Source: Saprospiraceae bacterium
GTDB taxonomy: Bacteria; Bacteroidota; Bacteroidia; Chitinophagales; Saprospiraceae
Direction: 5' to 3'
Assembly (NCBI GenBank): GCA_016787345.1
Contig: JAEUUU010000127.1
Coordinates: forward strand, 1 to 43,914
Length of the DNA stretch: 43,914 nucleotides
The position numbers were made by a program, and so were the translations under genes. Numbering within the stretch: the stretch's first letter is position 1; every line of letters starts with the position of its first letter. Shown in pieces: positions 1 through 8,612 of this stretch. The notes beneath the pieces are model-generated. The model did no database searches and had not been told where the DNA came from. It saw only the letters and a program-made list of their open reading frames with translations.

Positions 1-2
1 GT

Positions 3-137
3 CCCGGCAAAGTATGGTTGCAGTCACTCCCGGTGAGCCGCCTGGCCTCCCGAATCCTGCAATACAGCACGCAGGGCAAGGAACAAGGCAGTATTCTTGG
101 CGGTTTTGGCAATTTGCTCGACGGCGACGGGCGATAA
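3..137 (+). CDS. C-terminal fragment of an unidentified protein
   Basis: An open frame enters from the left edge and ends at TAA 135-137. It encodes about 44 residues ending in SILGGFGNLLDGDGR. Codon choice (GGC, CTG, CAG) resembles the neighbouring genes. The stop lies directly before a strong hairpin shared with the convergent gene, as expected for a real gene end. The Gly-rich end with a DGD-like motif is vaguely like DUF937-type tails, but this is too short to assign a family. The rest of the gene is outside the window. Confidence 0.65.
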   Translation, partial: PGKVWLQSLPVSRLASRILQYSTQGKEQGSILGGFGNLLDGDGR

Positions 138-167
138 AAAAGCGCCGACCCATGCAGGCCGGCGCCG
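136..167 (-). terminator. Rho-independent terminator, probably bidirectional
   Basis: The stem pairs 142-150 with 157-165 (nine positions, one mismatch) around the loop CATGCA. Read on the minus strand it is followed by a U-run (A136-A141 on the plus strand). It lies 20 bases beyond the stop of the minus-strand FG-GAP gene. On the plus strand it follows the stop at 137 and is trailed by a T-rich stretch, so it probably serves both convergent genes. Confidence 0.8.
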
Positions 168-188
168 ATTGTTTTCATAGCGGTATTG

Positions 189-1919
189 TCAAATCCGGAT
201 GAGTGGGCGTACGGCAAATTGCCCTTGCCCCAATCCGGCGCGTACCCACCAGTTTCCGGCAGGTAAGGTCTCCGGAAGCCGACACACGACTCCCGCTGCG
301 CTGGCTTCACAGCGCAGCGGGATGTTTTTTCCCGTACTGTCGAACAATTCAACCGAAAGGATTGGCCTGTCTGATGTGATGCGAAATTGGTCGACGATCG
401 GGTTGGGGCTGATGTCGAGATGAACCGGGCGACCGGGTTCGCTGGCAGATGTAAGCAGGCTAAGGCCCTGGTTTTCAATTATTTTATAAAAACGATCGCT
501 CGCTTGCGTCCCGAACGACTCGATCAGGCCGGAAGGCCAGCGTACCTCGATCGAGTCGACCCACTCTGCATCGGCCAGACCGAAATGTTGCCTCAGATCG
601 TTGTGGCTTTGGAATGAATTGTGGGCCGATACTTCCCGTATTTGCCAGACAGGCTGTCCGTTGATTGTTGCTTTAACCCTTACTACAGCGCCTATTGCCG
701 AACGGTTGCTGGTGGTCCCCTGCAAGGTCAACTGCAGCCAATGACGGGCGCCTGCCAGGCTGTCGTTGCGAAACAAAGCCCGTGCGGCTCCCGCTCCGTT
801 GGTGAAAAAATCCAGGTCGCCGTCGTTGTCATAATCTGCCAGAGCAATACCGCTCACACTTGCGCCTGCCGTTCCGGCTGTTTCCAAATTGCCAAAAGTG
901 CCGTTGCCCAGATTGCGGTAGCAGCGCACGCTGCTGTTGTTGTCGGCCGAGATCAACACGTCGAGATCGCCGTCGTTGTCGATATCGCCCCAGGTGTTGG
1001 CCAGAAAACTGCCGGCCGGCGTAAACGGTGTAATGAGGCTGGTATAATTGCCGTTGCCATCGTTGCGCCACAAGCGGGTGGGCACGCCGGCGTAATTGGT
1101 CAGACATATATCCAGGTCGCCGTCGTTGTCGATATCCGGAAAATTGTAGGTCTGACCGTTTTGCAGGGCATCAAAAGGCGCTGTACTCAGGCGCATCAAG
1201 GTAAAGGCCCCGGTTTCTTGCAGGAGGTTTTTGTAACAAAAATCGGGGCCGGCGCTGCTGGCCGGACCACTTCCGATAAATAAGTCGGGGTCACCGTCGA
1301 GGTCGTAATCTGCCCAGACCGGTATGGTATACGGTGCAGTCTGATCCGTAAATTCGTAACCGGTCTGTTGGCTGAATGAGCCGTCGGAATTTTGCAGATA
1401 AAGCCGACAGGTAAACGGTCCGCTGGGGTGAAAGGTGCAGCAGGCATGTACGAAAGTGAGGTCGAGCAAGCCGTTGTTGTCGACATCCGCCAAAGCGCAG
1501 TCCCAGCCGGAATAGTCGGCGAAATTGCTCAGGTCTGCATTGCCAACGGAGAATGTTTGGTCGCCGTTGTTGAGGTGGAGCCCGGAGATATAATTGGCTG
1601 TGATGGCATCCGGGTCGCCGTCGTTGTCGATATCGCCCCAACTGGAGCCGGAAGCGATCTGGCCGGTTGTAGCGCCATTGAGGTTGGGCAAAGCGGAAAA
1701 CTGACCGTTGCCGTCGTTGTGGAATAAATAGCGCTGTCCGGCAAACAGATCGGGCCGGTTGTCGTCGTCCAGGTCGATCCAGGCGGCGCCTTTGTAGGGT
1801 GCGGGTGTATTGGAAAATGTAGTAACGGGGTTGTTGGCGTCGTTTACTTTGGTAAACAAATCCTGGGCAGTAACGCACCAGGGTAAAAACAGCAGCGGTA
1901 GCAGGAAAAAGTATTTCAT
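189..1919 (-). CDS. Secreted FG-GAP/VCBS-repeat protein with ASPIC/UnbV domain and T9SS sorting domain (CRTAC1-like)
   Basis: A 576-aa protein. The open frame extends further upstream, but the start is placed at ATG 1919 because it gives a clean signal peptide (MKYFFLLPLLFLPWCVTAQ). The mature part carries at least seven calcium-binding-type loops of the form DxDxDGDxD, the mark of FG-GAP/VCBS beta-propeller repeats, at about residues 45-380. An ASPIC/UnbV domain follows at about 395-475 (GAVVRV, then HFGLADAEWVDSIEVRWPSG). The last 80 residues (SPNPIVDQF onward) look like a T9SS type A sorting domain. It is therefore probably exported through the outer membrane and attached to or released from the surface. 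Such proteins are assigned to adhesion or glycan contexts in Bacteroidota, but the ligand is unknown. It is divergent from the AraC-type regulator. Confidence 0.88.
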   Translation of the reverse strand: MKYFFLLPLLFLPWCVTAQDLFTKVNDANNPVTTFSNTPAPYKGAAWIDLDDDNRPDLFAGQRYLFHNDGNGQFSALPNLNGATTGQIASGSSWGDIDNDGDPDAITANYISGLHLNNGDQTFSVGNADLSNFADYSGWDCALADVDNNGLLDLTFVHACCTFHPSGPFTCRLYLQNSDGSFSQQTGYEFTDQTAPYTIPVWADYDLDGDPDLFIGSGPASSAGPDFCYKNLLQETGAFTLMRLSTAPFDALQNGQTYNFPDIDNDGDLDICLTNYAGVPTRLWRNDGNGNYTSLITPFTPAGSFLANTWGDIDNDGDLDVLISADNNSSVRCYRNLGNGTFGNLETAGTAGASVSGIALADYDNDGDLDFFTNGAGAARALFRNDSLAGARHWLQLTLQGTTSNRSAIGAVVRVKATINGQPVWQIREVSAHNSFQSHNDLRQHFGLADAEWVDSIEVRWPSGLIESFGTQASDRFYKIIENQGLSLLTSASEPGRPVHLDISPNPIVDQFRITSDRPILSVELFDSTGKNIPLRCEASAAGVVCRLPETLPAGNWWVRAGLGQGQFAVRPLIRI

Positions 1920-1973
1920 GTGTTGAACGTTTGGGTGAACAATCGGACCCAAAACTGCTCCTGCTGCAAAATA

Positions 1974-2005
1974 GAAAGGGTAATACCGATAAAGATTACC
2001 CTTTC
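1974..2005. repeat. 11-bp perfect inverted repeat, possible operator
   Basis: The arms GAAAGGGTAAT (1974-1984) and ATTACCCTTTC (1995-2005) are perfectly complementary with a 10-base spacer. They sit in the 155-bp divergent region between the FG-GAP gene and the AraC-type gene. No U-run follows on either strand, so it is not an obvious terminator. A regulator binding site is an inference. Confidence 0.6.
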
Positions 2006-2043
2006 CGAAGGAGATTGACAGTGTACTCCCTTTGTTACGAATG

Positions 2044-2051
2044 TACATTTG
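2044..2051 (+). promoter_or_regulatory. Candidate Bacteroidota -7 element (TACATTTG)
   Basis: It matches TAnnTTTG exactly and lies 23 bases before the ATG of the AraC-type regulator. No well-spaced -33 TTTG is seen, so support rests on the -7 match and its position. Confidence 0.5.
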
Positions 2052-2074
2052 CCTGATCCTACACGCCCGCAACC

Positions 2075-3226
2075 ATGACGCCAAATCCTGTTTTCGATGC
2101 CTGGACGCTCGTTTTTCTCGTGGCAGCCGTACAAGGCTACTTCATCACGGCCGTCTTGTTGCTTTGGAAACGAGGTCGCCCGGCGGCAAACCGGTTGTTG
2201 GCGCTGCTCCTTTTTTTATTCGCTTTGACAATGTCGGAATACGTACTGTACTGGAGCCAGTCGATCAGCCGTTTCCCGCACCTGGCGCATGTGAGTACGC
2301 AATTGCCGTTTTTGTTCGGACCCATATTGTTGCTGTATCTCCGCACTATTTATGAACAGCAAAAACCAAACATCAGCGATTGGGGGCATCTCGTGCCTTT
2401 TTTACTTGCATTGGTTGCTTTCGCACCCTGGTACGGGCTTCCAGCTGGGGAAAAAAGCCTGGTTTTGTTGGGTGAACGCCCCTTTCCTGTACCGGTCTGG
2501 CTGGCACGTTCGGTGCTCTGGCTGAGGATTTTACATTTGTTTGGGTACGCGTTCTGGTGTTTCCGGTACATCCGCCGGCAACCCGGAGTAGGCGCGACAC
2601 CACGCTGGGCCAATTTGTTGAGCGCCTGCTTTGCCGGCTTTGTTCTGGCCTATACTTCCTACTTTATTCTGGTGAGGTTTCCCTTTTTTAACAGCGCATG
2701 GGATTACCATATCTCGGCTGTCATGACGGTGTTTATTTACCTCATTGCCTACGCAGGATATGCGCAACCGGCAGTATTCGACGGATTCGACTGGACGGAA
2801 CCTGCCGCTCCGGTAAAATACAAACATTCAGGTCTGACGGTCGATGCCAGCCGTAGCCTTTTGAAACAGCTGGTCGATATGATGAACTCGGAACAATTGT
2901 ATCGCGACCCGGCGCTGAACCTCGATGCGTTGGCGAATCGTTTGTCGGCCAGCAAACACCATGTTTCGCAGGTGATTAACGAGCACCTGGGCAGCAGTTT
3001 TTTCGACTACGTCAATCAACTCCGTATCGATGAAGCCAAACGACTGATTGCCGAAACCAAGCGCCGCGATCTGCACATCATCGAGGCTGCTTATAAAGTT
3101 GGATTTAACAACAAGGTATCGTTCAATGCCGCCTTCAAAAAAGCGACCGGTATGACCCCGACCGAATATCGTAAACATCACGGCCAAAGCGACGACCCCG
3201 GCGCCCAGCCGGGAGGCGCCGGGTAA
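2075..3226 (+). CDS. Membrane-anchored AraC-family transcriptional regulator
   Basis: A 383-aa protein. Residues 1-235 contain about seven hydrophobic segments. Residues 280-370 form a double helix-turn-helix AraC domain (LDALANRLSASKHHVSQVIN, then AAYKVGFNNKVSFNAAFKKA and the closing TGMTPTEYR). This 7TM plus HTH_18 layout is common in Bacteroidota and is thought to couple a membrane-sensed signal to transcription. The target is unknown; the divergent FG-GAP gene and the palindrome at 1974-2005 are the nearest candidates. The last codons lie inside a GC-rich hairpin. Confidence 0.9.
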   Translation: MTPNPVFDAWTLVFLVAAVQGYFITAVLLLWKRGRPAANRLLALLLFLFALTMSEYVLYWSQSISRFPHLAHVSTQLPFLFGPILLLYLRTIYEQQKPNISDWGHLVPFLLALVAFAPWYGLPAGEKSLVLLGERPFPVPVWLARSVLWLRILHLFGYAFWCFRYIRRQPGVGATPRWANLLSACFAGFVLAYTSYFILVRFPFFNSAWDYHISAVMTVFIYLIAYAGYAQPAVFDGFDWTEPAAPVKYKHSGLTVDASRSLLKQLVDMMNSEQLYRDPALNLDALANRLSASKHHVSQVINEHLGSSFFDYVNQLRIDEAKRLIAETKRRDLHIIEAAYKVGFNNKVSFNAAFKKATGMTPTEYRKHHGQSDDPGAQPGGAG

Positions 3227-3239
3227 AAAGTTATTTTTG
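3197..3239 (+). terminator. Terminator hairpin overlapping the AraC stop codon, with T-rich tail
   Basis: Nine base pairs (3197-3205 with 3215-3223) enclose a 9-base loop. The TAA stop (3224-3226) follows at once, then a T-rich stretch at 3231-3238. The gap between stem and T-run is longer than usual, so terminator efficiency is uncertain. Confidence 0.5.
3232..3239 (+). promoter_or_regulatory. Candidate -7 element (TATTTTTG) for the aminotransferase gene
   Basis: An exact TAnnTTTG match ends seven bases before the ATG at 3247. Transcription would start at or next to the start codon, giving a leaderless or nearly leaderless mRNA. It coincides with the T-run of the preceding hairpin. Confidence 0.4.
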
Positions 3240-3246
3240 CACCCGA

Positions 3247-4080
3247 ATGACGTACAATTTCAATTCGCAGATACTGTACCAACTGCCTCCTGAACTGGAA
3301 ACGGCGCAAAGAGCGATCTTTTACGGCGACGGCCTGTTCGAAACAATCCGAATGTTCGACGGGCAGCTGCCCTTTCTCCGCCAGCATCTCGACCGGCTTT
3401 TTGGGGGCTTGAATGCCCTGGGTATGCTGATTCCCCCGTCCTGGACCCCGGATTTTTTTGAACGGGAAATCCGGAAACTGACATCCCGCTCAGCGCGTAT
3501 CCGCCTGAGCGTGTGGCGGACGCCCGGAGGCTTGTATTTCCCGGAGCACAACGACCCGGTGTTTCTGATCAGTTCTGCTCCCTTGCCCGAGGCTGCTTTT
3601 ACCTGGCGACAGGAGGGCGTCCGGCTTGGCATTTGCGAAACGGTTCGTTTGCCGGTAGATTCCTTTTCGTCATTTAAAACCCTCAATGCGCCGCGTTACG
3701 TCGCTGCTGCCCGCGAGGCGCGGGGCAAAGGTTGGGACGATGGCCTGTTGCTGAATGCTTTCGACCGAATCGCTGAAGCGACCAGCAGCAACCTTTTCTG
3801 GAAAGAAGGCGCCGAATGGTATACGCCGCCGCTATCGGAGGGCTGTGTTGCCGGCACCATGCGTGCCCATGTGGCCCAATTAATCCGTGCCGCCGGCGCA
3901 ACTTTGCTGGAAAAACCGCTGCTTCCCGACCACTTGGTTCGTGCACAAGAAATATTTCTGACCAACGCCATACAAGGCATCGTTCCGGTTCGCATTTTTG
4001 CCGGTAATACACCGGGGAGCGAATCAAGCCAGACATTGTTTGAAAAATTGATCCATTCCGTTTCTGGCTTATCGCTGTAA
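3247..4080 (+). CDS. Aminotransferase class IV (aminodeoxychorismate lyase / branched-chain aminotransferase-like)
   Basis: A 277-aa PLP fold-type IV enzyme. Visible landmarks are YGDGLFET (26-33), the probable Schiff-base lysine K144 in SFKTLN, the EATSSNLF block (E177) and the EGCVAGTMR phosphate-binding segment (198-206). Length and motifs fit PabC-like 4-amino-4-deoxychorismate lyases, which make p-aminobenzoate for folate, but D-amino-acid or branched-chain aminotransferases of this class cannot be excluded by eye. No pabA or pabB is visible. It is followed after 25 bases by accC on the same strand, so the two may be co-transcribed. Confidence 0.85.
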   Translation: MTYNFNSQILYQLPPELETAQRAIFYGDGLFETIRMFDGQLPFLRQHLDRLFGGLNALGMLIPPSWTPDFFEREIRKLTSRSARIRLSVWRTPGGLYFPEHNDPVFLISSAPLPEAAFTWRQEGVRLGICETVRLPVDSFSSFKTLNAPRYVAAAREARGKGWDDGLLLNAFDRIAEATSSNLFWKEGAEWYTPPLSEGCVAGTMRAHVAQLIRAAGATLLEKPLLPDHLVRAQEIFLTNAIQGIVPVRIFAGNTPGSESSQTLFEKLIHSVSGLSL

Positions 4081-4105
4081 CCCTGGAACAAGACATCGCT
4101 GCATT

Positions 4106-5578
4106 ATGAAAAAAATACTGGTTGCCAACCGCGGTGAAATCGCGCTTCGTGTGATGCGCACTGCCCGTAAAATGGGTATTCGTACCGTTGCCGTTTATTC
4201 CGAAGTTGATCGTCACTCTCCGCACGTGCGCTTTGCCGACGAGGCTTTTTGCCTGGGCCCCGCGCCCTCCAGCCAAAGCTACCTGCGAGGCGATAAAATC
4301 CTTGAAATTGCCAAAAAAATCGGGGTAGATGGTATCCACCCCGGATATGGTTTTTTGAGTGAAAACGCTGGCTTCGCCGCGGCTGTGGCCGAGGCAGGCA
4401 TCACTTTTATCGGCCCCAGCCCGCATAGTATCGAAATGATGGGCAGCAAACTGGCCGCCAAGGAAGCCGCTAAAAAATTCAATGTACCCATGGTTCCCGG
4501 TATCGAGGAGGCGATCACCGACGTTGCGATGGCCAAGGAAATCGGCCGCAGGGTAGGGTATCCCATTCTCATCAAAGCCTCGGCTGGCGGTGGCGGCAAA
4601 GGCATGCGTATCGTGGAGCGTGAAGAAGATTTGCAGGAACAAATGGAGCGCGCCATCAGCGAAGCGCAATCTGCATTCGGCGACGGCTCGGTGTTTATCG
4701 AAAAATACGTGACTTCGCCGCGTCACATCGAAATCCAGATCATGGCCGATACGCATGGCAACACGGTCTATGTTTTTGAACGTGAATGTTCGATCCAGCG
4801 TCGTCACCAGAAAGTGGTGGAAGAAGCCCCCTGCGCCATTCTTACCCCCGAAATGCGCAAGGCCATGGGCGAAGCGGCAGTGCGCGTAGCGCAGTCGTGC
4901 AACTACGTCGGCGCTGGTACTGTGGAGTTTTTGGTCGACGACAAGCGCGAATTTTATTTTCTCGAAATGAATACACGTCTGCAGGTGGAACACCCGGTGT
5001 CGGAATACATCAGCGGGCTTGATCTGGTCGAACTCCAGATTCGGGTTGCCCGAGGCGAAAAACTGCCCTTTACGCAAGACGATCTGAAAATCAACGGCCA
5101 CGCCCTCGAGTTGCGGGTGTACGCCGAAGATCCGCTCAATAATTTCCTGCCCTCGGTGGGCAAGCTCACACGTTACCGCCCCCCGGTGGGCGACGGCATC
5201 CGTGTCGACGACGGTTTTGAAGAGGGAATGGACGTGCCGATCTACTACGATCCCATGCTCGCCAAACTGGTGGTGCACGGCGCCACCCGGGCCGAAGCCA
5301 TCCAGCGTATGAAAGAGGCCATCGCCGATTTTGAAGTGGAGGGCGTTGCCACCACTTTGCCTTTCGGCCGCTTCGTGCTCGACCATGAGGCCTTCGTCAC
5401 GGCTAATTTTGACACCAATTTCGTCAACCAGTACTTTTCAGCCGATAAACTGATCGAATCGCATCAGAATCAGGCTGCCGTGGCGGCCATGCTGGCGCTG
5501 CGCCATCACCTGCGTCGTAAAAAGCAACTGAACGCTATCGACGCGGGGGAAAGCAACTGGAGCCGGCGCGTGCGATAA
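4106..5578 (+). CDS. accC: Biotin carboxylase subunit of acetyl-/propionyl-CoA carboxylase
   Basis: A 490-aa protein that carboxylates the biotin of a carrier protein using ATP and bicarbonate. It has the N-terminal biotin-carboxylase fold starting MKKILVANRGEIALRV, the ATP-grasp glycine loop GGGGKGM (161-167), and the catalytic segment MNTRLQVEHPVSE (288-300). It is about 40 residues longer than E. coli AccC, with a basic C-terminal tail. No carrier (accB) or carboxyltransferase gene adjoins it, so its partner subunits must lie elsewhere. That leaves acetyl- versus propionyl-CoA specificity open. It converges with the Roco-TIR gene with only 13 bases between the stops. Confidence 0.9.
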   Translation: MKKILVANRGEIALRVMRTARKMGIRTVAVYSEVDRHSPHVRFADEAFCLGPAPSSQSYLRGDKILEIAKKIGVDGIHPGYGFLSENAGFAAAVAEAGITFIGPSPHSIEMMGSKLAAKEAAKKFNVPMVPGIEEAITDVAMAKEIGRRVGYPILIKASAGGGGKGMRIVEREEDLQEQMERAISEAQSAFGDGSVFIEKYVTSPRHIEIQIMADTHGNTVYVFERECSIQRRHQKVVEEAPCAILTPEMRKAMGEAAVRVAQSCNYVGAGTVEFLVDDKREFYFLEMNTRLQVEHPVSEYISGLDLVELQIRVARGEKLPFTQDDLKINGHALELRVYAEDPLNNFLPSVGKLTRYRPPVGDGIRVDDGFEEGMDVPIYYDPMLAKLVVHGATRAEAIQRMKEAIADFEVEGVATTLPFGRFVLDHEAFVTANFDTNFVNQYFSADKLIESHQNQAAVAAMLALRHHLRRKKQLNAIDAGESNWSRRVR

Positions 5579-5591
5579 ACTGTAAGGCCGC

Positions 5592-8500
5592 TCAAACAAT
5601 TTTCATATCACTCAACGCCCGTTGTATGCCTTGTACGATGGTGGCGTAGGCTTCATCGGCATTGCGCCAGAGCGCAACGGGTTGCAGCCGTCCGCTTTCG
5701 GGTGATACCGGCAGCATTTGCAAGTCGGCAAATGCCATGTCTTGCCAAACGCAGGGTTTCACCAGCACAGGAATGACGCGGCATTCACCGTTCTCGTGGC
5801 GTTTCAGCGCGGGTTGCAACTCATCGTTCCAGATCATGTCCGAACTCAAAAAAGAGGGGCTGATGAGCAACAGAATGATGTCGGCGCTTTGCAAATAACG
5901 CCGCGTAGCATCCTGCCAGTTGGCGCCCGGCGCTATTTCGGCATTGTTCCAGCTGATGGCGCCGCCCAGGCGTTTCAGGGGCTGGAGGTGTTTGTCGAGT
6001 TCTTCTTTTTCCAGCCTGTCTTCAGCAGCATAAGAGAAAAATATCAGGGGAATAGCCGGGGTGAATTGCAGGCCCAGCAGCAGCGGTGAAAACTCCTGCA
6101 GGCGGATGCGTTCTCTGGAATTGGGCGGCACGACGGCCGACAATTGGTTGCGCGCAGCCTGAACCAGCATTTTTAACGGAATAAAGGTGCGGCCGTCGAG
6201 TGAAAGTTCGAGTTCGGCGCGTTTCTCCGCCTCGTCGCGCAGGGCGCCCGGGTTGTTCGACCAGTTGGGCCCCGGTGCGTTGGGTTGCGTGGGGCGCCGG
6301 TTGTCGAGAAATACCGACAACAGGTCGGTCAGGATACGCTGCCGCCATTGGTCGGTATCGGGGCGGCCGCGTTCCACACAAATCATCAGGCGACCCAGAT
6401 TGGGGCTGTCGGGGTCGTCGAGGCCCTTGAGAAACACCCGCAAACGGCTGGTGTGGGTGACAAACAGGATGCCGTTTTTCCAATATTCTTTTTCGCCGAT
6501 GGCCGGGTCGTTGCCATAGCGGAAAATAAGGCGGCGTAGTATTTTCCGATAATGAAACAGCGGCGCCCGCACCATAAAAAATTGTTCCTGGAGGCCCGTG
6601 AGTGCAATCCTGAACAGATTTTCCATTGGGTGTTCGTCGGGCAAATACTGGGGCGCCACCCAGGAGTTCCGGCTGGGATCGGCCGGAAAAATGATCTCCC
6701 ATTCCTGCATAAGGCGCAGCAGCAGTTGGGCTTCGGCGGCATTGGCAAAGTCGGTATTGACCTCCGCTTCTGTAAATCGCCCGCTTTGCTGACGAACGCG
6801 TTCGTTGAGTACCCGGTAGATTTTTTCCGTCAGCCAGGAGGGGTCGGTGTATACTTTCCGGTCGATGTGCGGCAGCCATACCACTGCGCCGATCTGGTGC
6901 AGATAATAAGCCAGGGTTTCCACTTCCGGATCGGTGAGGCCGGTATTGGCGCCGCGGCAGGCGGCGGCAAAATCCTCGAAAGTCAGCCAGGCGTTTTCCT
7001 GAATATGGTTGAGAAACGGATTGGAGCTTTGGTCAGCAGTGCCGGCGCGTAAATCGCGAATGTGACGGCGAATTTGCACCCAGGCCGCGGGCAGGTGTTC
7101 CAGTCGGGCATTGGCCTGCGCTTTTTCGTACAAAACCCGGACGAGGTCTTCCCTGAAAATTTCAAATCCGTAGCGATAGCGGCGTTCCGTGTTTTTTCTC
7201 GAACGGGCCAGTTTGGCGCTGATGCCGGCAACTTTGGTCACGGCGTATTGTTCGAGCAGTTTGGGGTCGAACATCGCTACTGTCGTGCCCTGCAGGTCTA
7301 TTTTATTTTGAACGACAAACAACGGCGGTTTTTCACCCGAAGTGGCGCCGGAGGCATGGAAGCGGATGTTGTCGAGCCAATAAGTGTTTTCAAAGTGTTC
7401 CATCAACAATTCCGTTGCCTGCCCGTCGAGAAACACCGTGGTCGGTTTGGCGCCGTTTTCGTTGTGGCCTGTCTCCCAGAGCAGGAGATAAACGGCGTTG
7501 TTGTCGAGAAATATCTGGTGGGTGCCGTGGTAGTATTCCTGGCCGCCGAAATCCCAGATGTTTACCCGAAGGCGCACTTTGGGCGCATCTTCCGGCAGCA
7601 ATTCGGAGAGGGTTTCGCTGTCGAGCATCCATTCCCGTATCTGGATGCCGTGGGTGGTGTTTTCGCGCTCGTTGAAGGGGCGGCGGCGCAGTACTCTCGA
7701 CAAAGAGGTTTTGCCGGAGGTGGGATTGCCCACCAGGATCAGTTTGACTTCGAGTACCGGTTGGCTGTCGTCGGTAGGGGCGCCGGGGGCATCGGGTGTT
7801 GCTTCCGGTGCGGCGCCCGCCGATTCCATCTGGCTTTTGTCGAGCGAATGAAAAAAGGCGCGCAAACGTGCTACATCGCCTGAAAAAGCGATTTCCGGCG
7901 GGCAATCGGCCACCGGGTTGCGGTCGAGACTCAGGAATTTCAGTTCGGGCAGCGAAACCAGCGGGCGAATTACCTGAATCTGGTTGGCGCTCAGGTTGAG
8001 CCGGAACAATTTCGGCAAACCTTCGAGCGGCGCGATGTCGCGGATCGCATTGCCGGCCAGGTGTAACTCTTCCAGTTGAGTCAATGCGGCCAGCGGACCA
8101 ATGTCGGAAAGGTTGTTGTAATTGAGCGACAGGATTTTCAGCGCCGTCAGATTGCGCAGTGGCTCGATAGACTCCAGGGCGTTGTCGAAAAGGGAAAGGG
8201 TATGCAGCCGGGGCAGCTTGGCCAGTGCGCTGATGTCGCGTATTTCATTGCCGCCCAACGACAGGGATTCCAGGTGCTGCAATTCGGTCAGGGCGGAAAT
8301 GTTGCGCACCGAAGTGCTGCGCGCCGAGAGTTTTTTGAGTTTGGGGAGTTCGCGCAGAACGGCGAAGTCCTCGTCGGTCAGTTGGTTGTTGGGGCCGCTT
8401 TCGGCACTTTCGACAAATTTATCAAGACTTTCATCCCAATAAACCGTGCCCAGGTTGATGTCTTCCAGCCATTGGAATTCTTTCAAAACTTCCGGCAAGC

Positions 8501-8600
8501 GCGTCAGGCCGCAATTGCCGAGATCAAGAAAAGGGGATTGGGTTTGTCGGTTGGTATCCAGGCGGGCTTGTACGGGGTCGATATAATTTGATTTCATCAT
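5592..8600 (-). CDS. LRR-ROC-COR-TIR protein (Roco GTPase with C-terminal TIR domain)
   Basis: A 1002-aa multidomain protein without signal peptide, so probably cytoplasmic. Residues 25-230 are leucine-rich repeats of the LxxLxxLxLxxNxIxDIxPL type. Residues 282-490 form a ROC GTPase with intact motifs: GNPTSGKTS (291-299), WDFGGQ (349-354) and NKID (432-435). Residues 500-830 fit a COR region. Residues 850-1000 form a TIR domain starting IFFSYAAED, with E927 (SSDMIWNDEL) where TIR NADases carry their catalytic glutamate. LRRs usually sense ligands, ROC-COR gives nucleotide-dependent dimerisation, and bacterial TIR domains can consume NAD+. A defence or stress-death role is inference only. Two adjacent ATGs allow starts at 8600 or 8597. 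It stands alone with its own promoter-like element. Confidence 0.9.
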   Translation of the reverse strand: MMKSNYIDPVQARLDTNRQTQSPFLDLGNCGLTRLPEVLKEFQWLEDINLGTVYWDESLDKFVESAESGPNNQLTDEDFAVLRELPKLKKLSARSTSVRNISALTELQHLESLSLGGNEIRDISALAKLPRLHTLSLFDNALESIEPLRNLTALKILSLNYNNLSDIGPLAALTQLEELHLAGNAIRDIAPLEGLPKLFRLNLSANQIQVIRPLVSLPELKFLSLDRNPVADCPPEIAFSGDVARLRAFFHSLDKSQMESAGAAPEATPDAPGAPTDDSQPVLEVKLILVGNPTSGKTSLSRVLRRRPFNERENTTHGIQIREWMLDSETLSELLPEDAPKVRLRVNIWDFGGQEYYHGTHQIFLDNNAVYLLLWETGHNENGAKPTTVFLDGQATELLMEHFENTYWLDNIRFHASGATSGEKPPLFVVQNKIDLQGTTVAMFDPKLLEQYAVTKVAGISAKLARSRKNTERRYRYGFEIFREDLVRVLYEKAQANARLEHLPAAWVQIRRHIRDLRAGTADQSSNPFLNHIQENAWLTFEDFAAACRGANTGLTDPEVETLAYYLHQIGAVVWLPHIDRKVYTDPSWLTEKIYRVLNERVRQQSGRFTEAEVNTDFANAAEAQLLLRLMQEWEIIFPADPSRNSWVAPQYLPDEHPMENLFRIALTGLQEQFFMVRAPLFHYRKILRRLIFRYGNDPAIGEKEYWKNGILFVTHTSRLRVFLKGLDDPDSPNLGRLMICVERGRPDTDQWRQRILTDLLSVFLDNRRPTQPNAPGPNWSNNPGALRDEAEKRAELELSLDGRTFIPLKMLVQAARNQLSAVVPPNSRERIRLQEFSPLLLGLQFTPAIPLIFFSYAAEDRLEKEELDKHLQPLKRLGGAISWNNAEIAPGANWQDATRRYLQSADIILLLISPSFLSSDMIWNDELQPALKRHENGECRVIPVLVKPCVWQDMAFADLQMLPVSPESGRLQPVALWRNADEAYATIVQGIQRALSDMKIV

Positions 8601-8612
8601 GAAGATAGGAAA

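Noticed and set aside
812-1640. DNA repeats of the type GTCGCCGTCGTTGTCGATAT recurring several times
   Set aside because: They encode the DxDxDGDxD calcium loops of the FG-GAP protein on the minus strand; the repetition is protein-level, not a CRISPR or mobile repeat.
3683-5386. 567-aa open frame antisense to accC
   Set aside because: His/Phe-rich shadow translation of a high-GC, strongly codon-biased gene; no domain, and accC is certain.
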